Assembly (NCBI GenBank): GCA_946480535.1
Contig: CAMLKA010000015.1
Location: forward strand, 1-23,743
DNA length: 23,743 bases
Source of the DNA: an uncultured Candidatus Saccharibacteria bacterium
GTDB lineage: Bacteria > Patescibacteria > Saccharimonadia > Saccharimonadales > UBA1547
Reading direction: 5' to 3'
Shown here: piece by piece, positions 13,627 to 21,340 of the stretch
Position numbering within the stretch: position 1 is the stretch's first letter
Layout: every line of letters starts with the position of its first letter
Position numbers and translations under genes: made by a program
The notes under the pieces: generated by a model
Databases searched by the model: none
What the model saw: only the letters and a program-made list of their open reading frames with translations
Told to the model about the DNA's origin: nothing

Positions 13627-16251
13627 CTAGCGTCGGCCAGTTTTGCGGTTTTGACGCTGACTCTTTTTCTTCTTGCGAGCAGTGTTCTTCTTGTGTGCTG
13701 CGTCATTGGCTTTTTCGGCTTTCTTTACCTTAAAGTCATCATCGCGATTCGCTTCGCCCTTGAGCACTTCATTCACACCCTTCTCTACTGAAGATTCAGC
13801 GAGACGAGTCAGTTCAGTGTCGTGGTCTTCTTCAGCACGAGCTACTGCGTCGCGAACGGTGACGTGCATAATTGCACGAAGTACTTCATCACGAAGGGTC
13901 GATTGAAGACTATCGAAAAGCTTCTGTGATTCAGAACGGTATTCAACAAGTGGGTCACGCTGACCAACACTTCGCCAGTGAATTCCTTCACGGAGGTGCT
14001 GCATGTTCTCGAGGTGTTGCATCCAAAGGGTGTCGAGCACCTGAAGGTAGACTTCACGCTCAACCTTGCGCATCACGTCGGTTTCGAGCTCTTCTTCCTT
14101 AGCGGCGTACGCCTTCTTCACTTCCTTGAGGGCAAGGTCGTACCGGTTTTTGTCGCGCTTCTCAACGCCAATTGCCTTGAGTTTCTTGTCGCTCAGTGGA
14201 AATACCTCTTCAAACTGCGCGTTGAAGTTCTTGTTGTTACGAGCCGGCACAACGGTAAGTTCGCGCACCTTGTTTTCCATGAGGCGCTCAATTTCAGCCT
14301 TAATGTCTGCGCCTTCAAGGATCTTGCGACGAATGGTGTACACCACGCGGCGGTGACGGTTAATCACGTTGTCATACTGGACGACATTCTTACGGTTGTC
14401 GAAGTTGTAGCCTTCCACACGCTTTTGCGCTGCTTCAAGGGTCTTTGACACCATCTTGTGCTGCAGTGGCATATCGTCATCAACACCAATACGTCCCATA
14501 AGTGCCGCAATACGCTCACCTTGGAAAATACGCATGAGGTCGTCTTCGGTCGATACGTAGAACTGAGTGATACCAGGGTCGCCCTGACGTCCACCACGTC
14601 CACGAAGCTGGTTGTCGATACGACGAGATTCGTGACGCTCAGAACCGATAACAACGAGGCCCCCAAGTTCTTTTACACCCTTACCGAGCTTGATGTCAGT
14701 ACCACGACCGGCAATGTTTGTTGCGAGGGTAATGGCACCCTTTTCACCTGCTTTTTCAACAATAAGCGCTTCGCGTTCGTTGTTCTTAGCATTCAAAATT
14801 TCATAAGGGATCTTTTCTTTGTCGAGGTGCGCAGCAATCATTTCGTTCTTTGCAATTGATGCAGAGCCGACAAGAACAGGACGACCTTCTTTGTGGTGCT
14901 CCTTAATAACATCGGCGATTGCCTTAATCTTCGCCTTTTCAGTACGGAAGATGAGGTCTTCACGGTCTTCACGGGCAATTGGCTTGTTCGGTGGAATTTG
15001 CACCACGTCGAGCTTATAGATTTGTTGGAATTCTTCAGCTTCAGTGAAGGCGGTACCGGTCATACCAGAAAGCTTCTTGTACAGACGGAAGTAATTCTGG
15101 AATGAAACGGTTGCAAGCGTCATGCTCTCTTGAAGGATCGCAACATTTTCCTTTGCTTCAATTGCCTGGTGAAGGCCTTCGTTGTAACGACGACCTTGCA
15201 TAAGACGACCGGTAAATTCGTCAACGATGATGACTTCACCGTCCTTGGTAACCACATAATCTTTGTCGCGCTTGAACAAGGTTTGTGCACGAAGTGCTTG
15301 GTCGAGGTGGTAGACAGAACGAACGTATTCTGGGCTGTACAAGTTTTTTACTCCGAGGAGCTTTTGTACCTTTTCAACACCGTCATCAGTCAAAGCAACC
15401 ATGCGGCGCTTTTCATCGAGTGCGTAGTCTTCGGGAGTAAGCTTTGCGGCAATACGAGCAAACTGTTGGTAGTTTTCAGGGTTTTCGCTTGCTGGCGCGC
15501 TAATAATAAGCGGCGTGCGAGCTTCGTCGATAAGAATCGAGTCAACCTCGTCAACGATTGCGTAGTGCAAGTCACGCTGACGAAGCAGGTCTACTTCGTT
15601 CACCATGTTGTCACGGAGGTAGTCGAATCCAAATTCGTTGTTGGTACCGTAAGTAATATCAGCAGCGTAGGCTTCTTTACGCGTTACTGGGCGGAGGTGC
15701 TTCATACGAGGATCAGTGTGATCTTCGTTTTCATAGCGAGGGTCAAAAATGAATGAGGCATCGTTAATGATCACACCCGTTGAAAGCCCGAGGAAGTTGT
15801 AAAGCTCACCCATCCAACCGGCGTCACGTTGCACGAGGTAGTCATTGACCGAGACAACGTGCACACCTTTTCCTTCAAGGGCGTTGAGGTAAACAGGAAG
15901 GGTTGCAACAAGCGTCTTACCCTCACCGGTCTTCATTTCAGCGATATCACCTTCGTGCAGCACCATACCACCAATGAGCTGTACGTCGAAGTGACGCATA
16001 CCAAGAACACGATCACTGGCTTCACGAACCAACGCAAACGCGTCTGGCAAGATTGAATCGAGTGTTGTCCCCTTCTTCGCAAGACGCTTTTTTAACGCCT
16101 CTGTCTGCTTTTTAAGCTCTGGCTTTGAGAGCTTCTTGTACTTATCTTCAAGTGCATTAATTGCGGCGACTTTTTTCTCGAGTCGCTTCAGCGTCTTCTT
16201 CTGTGGGTCACCAAAAATCTTGGTGAGCGCCGCCTGCCTTGTAATTGCCAT
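13627..16251 (-). CDS. secA: Protein translocase ATPase SecA
   Basis: An 874-residue motor ATPase of the general secretion pathway. Walker A GEGKT is at 109-113 and the DEAD-type box DEVD at 234-237. The preprotein cross-linking, helical scaffold and wing regions follow in the normal order. An insertion of about 25 residues (about 168-192, FDPRYENEDHTDPR and onwards) precedes the conserved YAADITYGTNNEFGFDY block; I recall similar insertions in other CPR SecA proteins. The tail lacks the Cys-rich zinc-binding domain that contacts SecB and ribosomes, and ends instead in a Lys/Arg-rich stretch. The ATG at 16251 has a distant GGCGGGG and a leader of about 50 bases. Confidence 0.98.
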   Translation of the reverse strand: MAITRQAALTKIFGDPQKKTLKRLEKKVAAINALEDKYKKLSKPELKKQTEALKKRLAKKGTTLDSILPDAFALVREASDRVLGMRHFDVQLIGGMVLHEGDIAEMKTGEGKTLVATLPVYLNALEGKGVHVVSVNDYLVQRDAGWMGELYNFLGLSTGVIINDASFIFDPRYENEDHTDPRMKHLRPVTRKEAYAADITYGTNNEFGFDYLRDNMVNEVDLLRQRDLHYAIVDEVDSILIDEARTPLIISAPASENPENYQQFARIAAKLTPEDYALDEKRRMVALTDDGVEKVQKLLGVKNLYSPEYVRSVYHLDQALRAQTLFKRDKDYVVTKDGEVIIVDEFTGRLMQGRRYNEGLHQAIEAKENVAILQESMTLATVSFQNYFRLYKKLSGMTGTAFTEAEEFQQIYKLDVVQIPPNKPIAREDREDLIFRTEKAKIKAIADVIKEHHKEGRPVLVGSASIAKNEMIAAHLDKEKIPYEILNAKNNEREALIVEKAGEKGAITLATNIAGRGTDIKLGKGVKELGGLVVIGSERHESRRIDNQLRGRGGRQGDPGITQFYVSTEDDLMRIFQGERIAALMGRIGVDDDMPLQHKMVSKTLEAAQKRVEGYNFDNRKNVVQYDNVINRHRRVVYTIRRKILEGADIKAEIERLMENKVRELTVVPARNNKNFNAQFEEVFPLSDKKLKAIGVEKRDKNRYDLALKEVKKAYAAKEEELETDVMRKVEREVYLQVLDTLWMQHLENMQHLREGIHWRSVGQRDPLVEYRSESQKLFDSLQSTLRDEVLRAIMHVTVRDAVARAEEDHDTELTRLAESSVEKGVNEVLKGEANRDDDFKVKKAEKANDAAHKKNTARKKKKSQRQNRKTGRR

Positions 16252-16304
16252 GTTATGTGGTACCCCGCCTTTCAGGAAATAATCGGTAAATTACTTTAGT
16301 GATT

Positions 16305-16313
16305 ATTATAGCA
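16305..16313 (-). promoter_or_regulatory. secA extended -10 promoter
   Basis: TG-C-TATAAT reads leftwards with a consensus hexamer at 16305-16310. A weak GCTTTC lies 17 bases upstream at 16328-16333. The 111-base gap before secA otherwise holds only a GCATGC palindrome and no clear pilin terminator. Confidence 0.7.
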
Positions 16314-16362
16314 CAAAGGGGTGAACAGAAAGCATGCTATACCATACTTTTTCACGCAATTA

Positions 16363-17295
16363 TTACAGGGCCGGTCCTCGAGACGTTGAATTTCCCGCCG
16401 TACCATCCCAAGCCCAACCAGGAGTATCGCCATCGGCGTACGGGTACAGTGTTGAGCCTTCAGTGAGCATGACTTCGTCGACATAATAGGTTTCACCAAC
16501 GGCACCAGTTGCGGTAAGTATATTGACGTATACCGATGCCTGGTTTGATACGCCGGTTACGGAAATGCGCTTTGTTTCACCAGCTGTAAATGTATAATCC
16601 TGTGCAAATACCGTACTCGTTGTGCCCGCTTGGCGAACACCGATCGTCACCGTTCGAGCGGCCGATGAGTACACGGTAGCAGACGCGGTATAGGTGCTGC
16701 CTACCGTTACCGCTGAGGGAAGCGTATATGAAGCGCGCAGTGCCGCTGCGGCCGTATCCGTTCGTACGCCCCTAAACACCCACTTGCCACTCACCTGTAC
16801 ACGAGTTGGACCAAGGTTTCCGGATGAGCCCGTCCACCCATTCGCGTCCGTTTCAAGCGAAGGGTTTCCAACAAGGTTGACGATAACAGTGCCCCCTGGG
16901 GGTGCATGACCAGGACATACCCCAGCAACAGGCGTAATATTTGTATTGGTTGCGTAGAACGCCTTACCATTCGCGGTCGATGTAAGACAGTAGCTTGTTC
17001 CGCCCGAACCAAGCGTATATTGGTAGGTTGTCCCGCTCGTCTCATTGAGACCCGCAGCGGCCAGAAAGGCATTTTTATCCGCAGGGAATGTCTCTCCGTT
17101 TTGAATTGATACCACAGCAAGCTTTTTCGCAGCCTGAGCTGCTGCATTTTGCGCAACTGAATCTTTCGCGCGTTGCGTAATGCCGTTATAGGCCACGATC
17201 GTGACGGCAGCAAGAATAGCAATCACCACTACAACAATGAGTAGTTCAACGATCGTAAATCCAAGTTTGTCTGTTTTAGAAGTGCCCGCCCTCAT
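16363..17295 (-). CDS. Type IV pilin-like protein fused to a C-terminal binding-type domain
   Basis: A 310-residue protein. Residues 8-12 (TDKLG) followed by FTIVELLIVVVVIAILAAV form a class III prepilin signal: cleavage after Gly12 would leave Phe13 at +1 and Glu17 at +5, as required for type IV pilins. A pilin head with two cysteines follows to about residue 130. Residues about 138-290 read as a separate beta-sandwich: it opens with NLVGNPSLETDANGW and closes with TYYVDEVMLTEGS, the pattern of CBM4/9-like carbohydrate-binding modules. The tail YPYADGDTPGWAWDG resembles tails of surface and phage-tail proteins. A surface adhesin role is inferred. No pilus assembly gene is in the window. A promoter six bases before the ATG suggests leaderless mRNA. 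Confidence 0.85.
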   Translation of the reverse strand: MRAGTSKTDKLGFTIVELLIVVVVIAILAAVTIVAYNGITQRAKDSVAQNAAAQAAKKLAVVSIQNGETFPADKNAFLAAAGLNETSGTTYQYTLGSGGTSYCLTSTANGKAFYATNTNITPVAGVCPGHAPPGGTVIVNLVGNPSLETDANGWTGSSGNLGPTRVQVSGKWVFRGVRTDTAAAALRASYTLPSAVTVGSTYTASATVYSSAARTVTIGVRQAGTTSTVFAQDYTFTAGETKRISVTGVSNQASVYVNILTATGAVGETYYVDEVMLTEGSTLYPYADGDTPGWAWDGTAGNSTSRGPAL

Positions 17296-17301
17296 ACAAA
17301 C

Positions 17302-17331
17302 AGTCTAGCATGGACAATCTTCAATAGCCAA
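17302..17331 (-). promoter_or_regulatory. Leaderless promoter of the pilin-like gene
   Basis: Read leftwards, TTGGCT (17326-17331), an 18-base spacer and extended -10 TG-C-TAGACT (hexamer 17302-17307). Only six bases separate the hexamer from the ATG at 17295, so the transcript would start at or within the start codon region. Confidence 0.6.
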
Positions 17332-17341
17332 ACCACTTATG

Positions 17342-17677
17342 CTAGTGACTTGCTTGAACTTTACGCTGTTGAATTGTGTCCTTATATTTATGGAGCTGTG
17401 CAATAAGTTTCGCTTCCACAATATCAATTGCCGCGTGCATGTTCATGGTTGAGTCTTTGGCGATAATGGTCTTTTCAGGAACTTTAAGAATGACCTCGGC
17501 TTCATACTTATTGCCGTGATCACGGTTTACCTGGCGTAGCTTCACATCAGCAACGAGCGACTTGCGCGCGTGCGACGGTACGTATCTATCAAGCTTTCCA
17601 ACCCTATCTATAACGTATTTCTGCATTTTTTCGCTGACGTTATATTTAATACCAGTGATATCGATAGATGCTATCAT
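17342..17677 (-). CDS. hpf: Ribosome hibernation promoting factor, short form
   Basis: A 111-residue protein of the HPF/YfiA (RaiA) family: it starts IASIDITGIKYNVSEKMQKYV, continues VDVKL-type strands (ADVKLRQVNRDHGNKYEAEVIL) and ends with the helix MHAAIDIVEAKLIAQLHKYKD. Such proteins bind the 30S decoding site during starvation. It has only the N-terminal domain; the C-terminal dimerisation domain of long HPF is absent. The start is certain: AGGAGG six bases before ATG. A TG-G-TATAAT promoter lies about 35 bases upstream, so this is a leadered gene expressed on its own. Confidence 0.93.
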   Translation of the reverse strand: MIASIDITGIKYNVSEKMQKYVIDRVGKLDRYVPSHARKSLVADVKLRQVNRDHGNKYEAEVILKVPEKTIIAKDSTMNMHAAIDIVEAKLIAQLHKYKDTIQQRKVQASH

Positions 17678-17711
17678 ATCTTCCCTCCTGTTTTGGTTGG
17701 CTGATAGTTAC

Positions 17712-17720
17712 ATTATACCA
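17712..17720 (-). promoter_or_regulatory. hpf extended -10 promoter
   Basis: TG-G-TATAAT reads leftwards (hexamer 17712-17717) with no clear -35. The leader is about 30 bases and contains the AGGAGG site. Confidence 0.7.
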
Positions 17721-17739
17721 CGGGGAAAGCATGACCAGC

Positions 17740-17988
17740 TTAAGGTCGAACTTTTAAATTGGAAATCCAAGCACCAAATGCAATCACCCCGATAACAACA
17801 ATACCAAAGCCAATTCCCTGGAAGAATGTCGTATCGCCATGAAACAAATCAAAACTAAATGAAGCGAGAATAATCACCGCCAAACAGCCAATAATAACTG
17901 TCCAGCCTTCCCAACTTACTGGCACCCAGCCCCAGCCGAGATCTTTTGTGAAAAGTCCCTGTCGCTTTCGAAACCAGTATTTACTCAT
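17740..17988 (-). CDS. 82-residue two-helix membrane protein
   Basis: A small protein with a basic start (SKYWFRKRQ), a Gly/Trp-rich stretch GWGWVPVSWEGW (18-29) and two membrane helices (about 30-47 and 56-75), ending in KVRP. I recall small membrane proteins with a similar YGWGW-P-TW-GW start in many CPR genomes, but no function is known to me. GGGAG lies five bases before the ATG, and the start is 14 bases after the serS stop on the same strand, so it is probably co-transcribed with serS. Confidence 0.8.
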   Translation of the reverse strand: MSKYWFRKRQGLFTKDLGWGWVPVSWEGWTVIIGCLAVIILASFSFDLFHGDTTFFQGIGFGIVVIGVIAFGAWISNLKVRP

Positions 17989-18002
17989 ATCAACTCCCGT
18001 TC

Positions 18003-19310
18003 TTAGAGTGTTTCTCGCCCACCGATGTACGGACGAAGCACCTCAGGAATGACAACGGTGCCGTCTTCTTGTTGGCCGTTTTCGATAATTGCAATCATAG
18101 CACGACCCAAGGCGAACGCAGTGGCGTCATTGGTGTGAATAAGTTCCAGTGAGCCATCTTCACGGCGAACGCGAGTATTAAGACGACGCGCCTGATAATC
18201 GGTCATATAGTCAGCGGTGTGCGTTTCACGGTATTGGTCTTGGCCAGGAAGCCATGCTTCCATATCGATACCGCGTGCATTTGGCTTTCCGATGTCAGCG
18301 GTACACTTTTGAATGACCTGGTACGGCAAGCCGAGCTGACTCAAGAGGTATTCTTGAATTGCGACCATCAAAAGGTGTTCGCTTAAGCCATCAGCACCAG
18401 TAGTGAAGCTTTCCATTTCGAGCTTATCGAATTGATGCATCCGAAGAATACCTTCCATGTCCTTGCCATACGTCCCTGCTTCGCGGCGGAAGCTTGTTGC
18501 GTAGCCTAGATAACGCAGCGGAAGTTGCGCTTCAGAAAGAATCTCGTTCGCGTGCATGCTTCCCATCACGTGTTCGGCGCTTCCCTGGAGCCATAGGTCA
18601 TCTTCTTCAAGCTTGTAACGGTCATCGCGTGGCTCAAGGCGATCCATTGCATCATACAGCTCTGTGCGAATCATCAGCGGCGGCAAAATTGGCGTAAACG
18701 GCTTCGTTGAAATGCCTTCGAGGCCGGCGTTCTTTGCAATCGTTGCGATTGTTTCAGAATCACTTAAAGAATTCATAACAAATTGAATAATCGCAAACTG
18801 AAGCTTTACGAGGTCACCCTTAATGTAGGCAAAGCGACTTCCCGCAACCTTTGCGGCGCGCTCTTTATCAATCCAGTCGCGCTGTTCGGCAATATCCCAG
18901 TGGTTACGTGGCGTAAAGGTAAACTTAGTCGGCTCACCTACCAACTTTGCAACCACATTCTCATCTTCAGAAGCACCAACAGGAACATCGGCAGCGGCCA
19001 TGTTTGGAACTTTCTTTTGAAGCGTCAGAACATCCTGCTCAACAAGCCCAAGACTTTCTTCGAGCTCAGCAAGCTCTACTTTAATTGCCTTCCCCTCATC
19101 AATAACGGCCTGGTCGGGCTTGCCCTGTGCGCCTTTCATCTTTGCAGCGTTCGCGTTGCGGCGCTCACGAAGTTCGTCGGCACGCGCCGAGAGTTCACGG
19201 CGACTATCATCAAGCTCAATCAGCTTTGCAATGTTTACATCATAGTTTTTGCGTCGTGCATTTTCTTGTACGGCGTCGGCGTTTTCGCGGATGAATCGGA
19301 TATCTAACAT
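18003..19310 (-). CDS. serS: Seryl-tRNA synthetase
   Basis: A 435-residue class II aminoacyl-tRNA synthetase. It has the N-terminal antiparallel coiled coil that grips tRNA-Ser (about residues 25-100), class II motif 2 (FRREAGTYGKDMEGILRMHQ) and motif 3 (FALGRAMIAIIENG), and the typical ending LRPYIGG. The start is ATG 19310 (MLDIRFIREN), the position seen in other SerRS proteins. The ATG nine bases further upstream directly abuts the -10 box and would not be included in the mRNA. With TAAAAT nine bases before the chosen ATG and no Shine-Dalgarno site, the gene is predicted to be leaderless. Confidence 0.97.
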   Translation of the reverse strand: MLDIRFIRENADAVQENARRKNYDVNIAKLIELDDSRRELSARADELRERRNANAAKMKGAQGKPDQAVIDEGKAIKVELAELEESLGLVEQDVLTLQKKVPNMAAADVPVGASEDENVVAKLVGEPTKFTFTPRNHWDIAEQRDWIDKERAAKVAGSRFAYIKGDLVKLQFAIIQFVMNSLSDSETIATIAKNAGLEGISTKPFTPILPPLMIRTELYDAMDRLEPRDDRYKLEEDDLWLQGSAEHVMGSMHANEILSEAQLPLRYLGYATSFRREAGTYGKDMEGILRMHQFDKLEMESFTTGADGLSEHLLMVAIQEYLLSQLGLPYQVIQKCTADIGKPNARGIDMEAWLPGQDQYRETHTADYMTDYQARRLNTRVRREDGSLELIHTNDATAFALGRAMIAIIENGQQEDGTVVIPEVLRPYIGGRETL

Positions 19311-19319
19311 ACTGGGCAT

Positions 19320-19328
19320 ATTTTACCA
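19320..19328 (-). promoter_or_regulatory. Leaderless promoter of serS
   Basis: Extended -10 TG-G-TAAAAT reads leftwards (hexamer 19320-19325), nine bases before the ATG at 19310. No clear -35. It is back to back with the consensus promoter of the divergent gene at 19463. Confidence 0.65.
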
Positions 19329-19355
19329 CAATTCCAATGCATACCTCTATAAATA

Positions 19356-19384
19356 TTGACATTAATAATCATAAGTGATATAAT
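19356..19384 (+). promoter_or_regulatory. Perfect consensus sigma70-type promoter
   Basis: TTGACA (19356-19361), 17 bases, TATAAT (19379-19384), with TG one base before the -10 as well. Every position matches the housekeeping consensus. Transcription should start at about 19391, giving a CT-rich leader of some 72 bases with TGGAGG (19452-19457) five bases before the ATG. Confidence 0.92.
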
Positions 19385-19462
19385 ATACTGGTTAGTCTTC
19401 CGTCTTTACGACGCAACATACGACTCGTCCTTTCCCTACATTCCGCAGACCTGGAGGTTCTC

Positions 19463-19882
19463 ATGGAATTCGACATTGTCACCATTGACCCTGTCGTGAT
19501 GAACTGGTGGCTTCTCGCCATTCCCGTCATCATCGTGGCCCTCTGCATTGCCGCCTACCTCGTGGCGATGAAAGTCCTTAGCAAGAGCGAGCATCGAGCG
19601 CTCCGAGCATTTGGAGCCCAGATGAACACCTCAATCTTCGCCATGTTCGCGTTTGCTTTTATCGGCCTGATGGTCGGCATTGGCAGCATCTCGCTTTCTC
19701 CCGAGCTCGTGATCGTACCTCGTGCGCTCACGACCGCCCTCGAAGAGCAGCTGGACTACACTGAAGTGAACGTGCCCGCGTCAGGCCACTTCAGCGCACG
19801 GAACGTCGAGAACATCCCCGTCTCCGGACGCCTCGTGGAGATCAAACCCAACGTCTTCACCGTAGTGGTGTCGAGCCAATAG
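19463..19882 (+). CDS. GC-rich 139-residue two-helix membrane protein, unknown function
   Basis: Two membrane helices are evident (about 14-36, NWWLLAIPVIIVALCIAAYLV; about 54-76, AMFAFAFIGLMVGIGSI), joined by a short basic loop (KVLSKSEHRALRAF). A soluble C-terminal domain of about 60 residues (80-139) looks beta-rich. With the basic loop inside, both ends would be outside. The family was not recognised. Codon choice is strongly biased to G/C in third positions, unlike the genes around it. It has a perfect promoter, a strong ribosome binding site and a 17-bp terminator stem, and is the only plus-strand gene after murI. These features suggest a highly expressed, possibly acquired single-gene unit. 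Confidence 0.85.
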   Translation: MEFDIVTIDPVVMNWWLLAIPVIIVALCIAAYLVAMKVLSKSEHRALRAFGAQMNTSIFAMFAFAFIGLMVGIGSISLSPELVIVPRALTTALEEQLDYTEVNVPASGHFSARNVENIPVSGRLVEIKPNVFTVVVSSQ

Positions 19883-19902
19883 GCTCCACCACCGCATCAT
19901 TC

Positions 19903-19950
19903 CACCCACCCATCGAAACACCCACCCGTCGTTTCGATGGGTGGGTGTTT
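19903..19950 (+). terminator. Very stable terminator with two competing stems
   Basis: A perfect 17-bp stem pairs CACCCACCCATCGAAAC (19903-19919) with 19931-19947 across an 11-base loop. The loop itself repeats ACCCACCC, so a second 12-bp stem (19916-19927 with 19939-19950) can form instead. TTTCACTTTT follows on the plus strand, making it a terminator for the 139-residue protein gene. No T tract follows on the minus strand. Confidence 0.85.
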
Positions 19951-19966
19951 CACTTTTGGAACTTTT

Positions 19967-21340
19967 TTATTCCGTTCGAAGCGCTTCAATCGGATCGAGC
20001 TTCGCAGCTTTTCGTGCCGGGAACCAACCAGCGAGCATGGCAATAATAATCAACACAATAATCATGATTGCGATTGGAATCGGCTGGAAGATAAGCAGGC
20101 TCGTACCTTCTGACAAACCAAGCGCGCTCGTAATCCATGGGTTGGCAATTAACCCGGCGACCACAGCAATTGAAGCGCCGATGATACCGCCAAGGAATCC
20201 AATCCAAGCCGCCTCAAACTGGAACAAACGGCTCACGGACTTACCGCGCATACCAAGCGCCTTCATAAGGCCGATTTCACGGGTACGTTCGAGAACGCTA
20301 ATGTACTGGGTATTAATAATACCGAAAACACTGGCAATGAGCGCGATAATACCAAACCCAAGCACAATGCCCTGAAGCGTATTTACTACGGTAAAGACGA
20401 CACCCTGGAGATCTTTCGCAGTCTGCGCGTAAAACTCATCTTCTTTCAATTCAGCTTTCACCGCTTCAGGGTCAATACCGTCTTTTACCACGGCCGTTGC
20501 GCCAAGATACTTCTGGTACTGTGTTGTTCCCTCGGTGGTGAATTCACTAATAGCACGGGCTGCATCTGGTGCAATTTGAATGCTACTGGAAGACGTGAGT
20601 GCTTCTGCTGATTTCGCCGAAATCGCACGAATCGTAAAGCTAAATTCTTCGGTCTTTGGAAGAAGAAGCGCCTGAACAGCTTCCTCACCGCCACTGGCGA
20701 ATGCCGCTTGGAGTTGCTCTGGAGTTGGACTTGCCGTTGCCTGAACGGCCGTCATCACAACTGTTTTGCCAATCAGCTCTGAAGCAGATTGCACCACCTT
20801 ATTTTCAATCAGCACATCAACGTATGAACCAGGTATCACCACTTCGTTTTCTGCGATATCAGTATTCTGAGGAGGTAATGTCCCCTCAGACACGTCACTG
20901 ATAATTGTTGAGTTGTAGGTGGTTACATCGGCCACGAACTTTGTATCAGTATCGCCAAATGTCATGTACTGAACTGTTGGCGTGTAAGTTGGCACGACAT
21001 TCGTCAGATCGTCACGCGCCGCCAAAGTATCGATATCGGCTTGTGTAATCTGCTTAATCGTCAAGCCTTGAGTTGTTGTTGCATCTGGATCATACACACG
21101 AAGTGATGACTGCATAGCAGGACCTTCGGTGATCTCATCGTCACGTACAATAAACAATGCTTGCGGGTTCACATTAGAGTTTATGAGGTTGTCCGCATAC
21201 TGACGCGCACCCTCACCTGCCGCCAGTGACACAGTAATAGTGAATGCACCGACAGCAATCGCAAGACTCGTAAGAATTGTTCGAGCCTTTGCGTTACGGA
21301 GGCTTCGCGCTGCTCGACGAGCGATATCAACCGTTTTCAT
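19967..21340 (-). CDS. MacB/FtsX-type ABC exporter permease
   Basis: A 457-residue membrane protein. Helix 1 (about 20-42) is followed by a large periplasmic-type domain (about 43-320), then three helices in the C-terminal FtsX domain (about 322-350, 378-405, 418-440). The loop after helix 2 has RTREIGLMKALGMRGKSV, the coupling segment of MacB-like permeases, and the protein ends PARKAAKLDPIEALRTE, also typical. Such exporters work by mechanotransmission and move lipoproteins, peptides or antibiotics; the substrate is unknown here. Its ATG shares one base with the ATPase stop (TAATG), so the pair is translationally coupled. Confidence 0.93.
   Translation of the reverse strand: MKTVDIARRAARSLRNAKARTILTSLAIAVGAFTITVSLAAGEGARQYADNLINSNVNPQALFIVRDDEITEGPAMQSSLRVYDPDATTTQGLTIKQITQADIDTLAARDDLTNVVPTYTPTVQYMTFGDTDTKFVADVTTYNSTIISDVSEGTLPPQNTDIAENEVVIPGSYVDVLIENKVVQSASELIGKTVVMTAVQATASPTPEQLQAAFASGGEEAVQALLLPKTEEFSFTIRAISAKSAEALTSSSSIQIAPDAARAISEFTTEGTTQYQKYLGATAVVKDGIDPEAVKAELKEDEFYAQTAKDLQGVVFTVVNTLQGIVLGFGIIALIASVFGIINTQYISVLERTREIGLMKALGMRGKSVSRLFQFEAAWIGFLGGIIGASIAVVAGLIANPWITSALGLSEGTSLLIFQPIPIAIMIIVLIIIAMLAGWFPARKAAKLDPIEALRTE

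Noticed and set aside
16311..16362. Terminator after the pilin gene
   Set aside because: Only a short GCATGC palindrome and loosely matched arms are present; no stable GC stem with a T tract.
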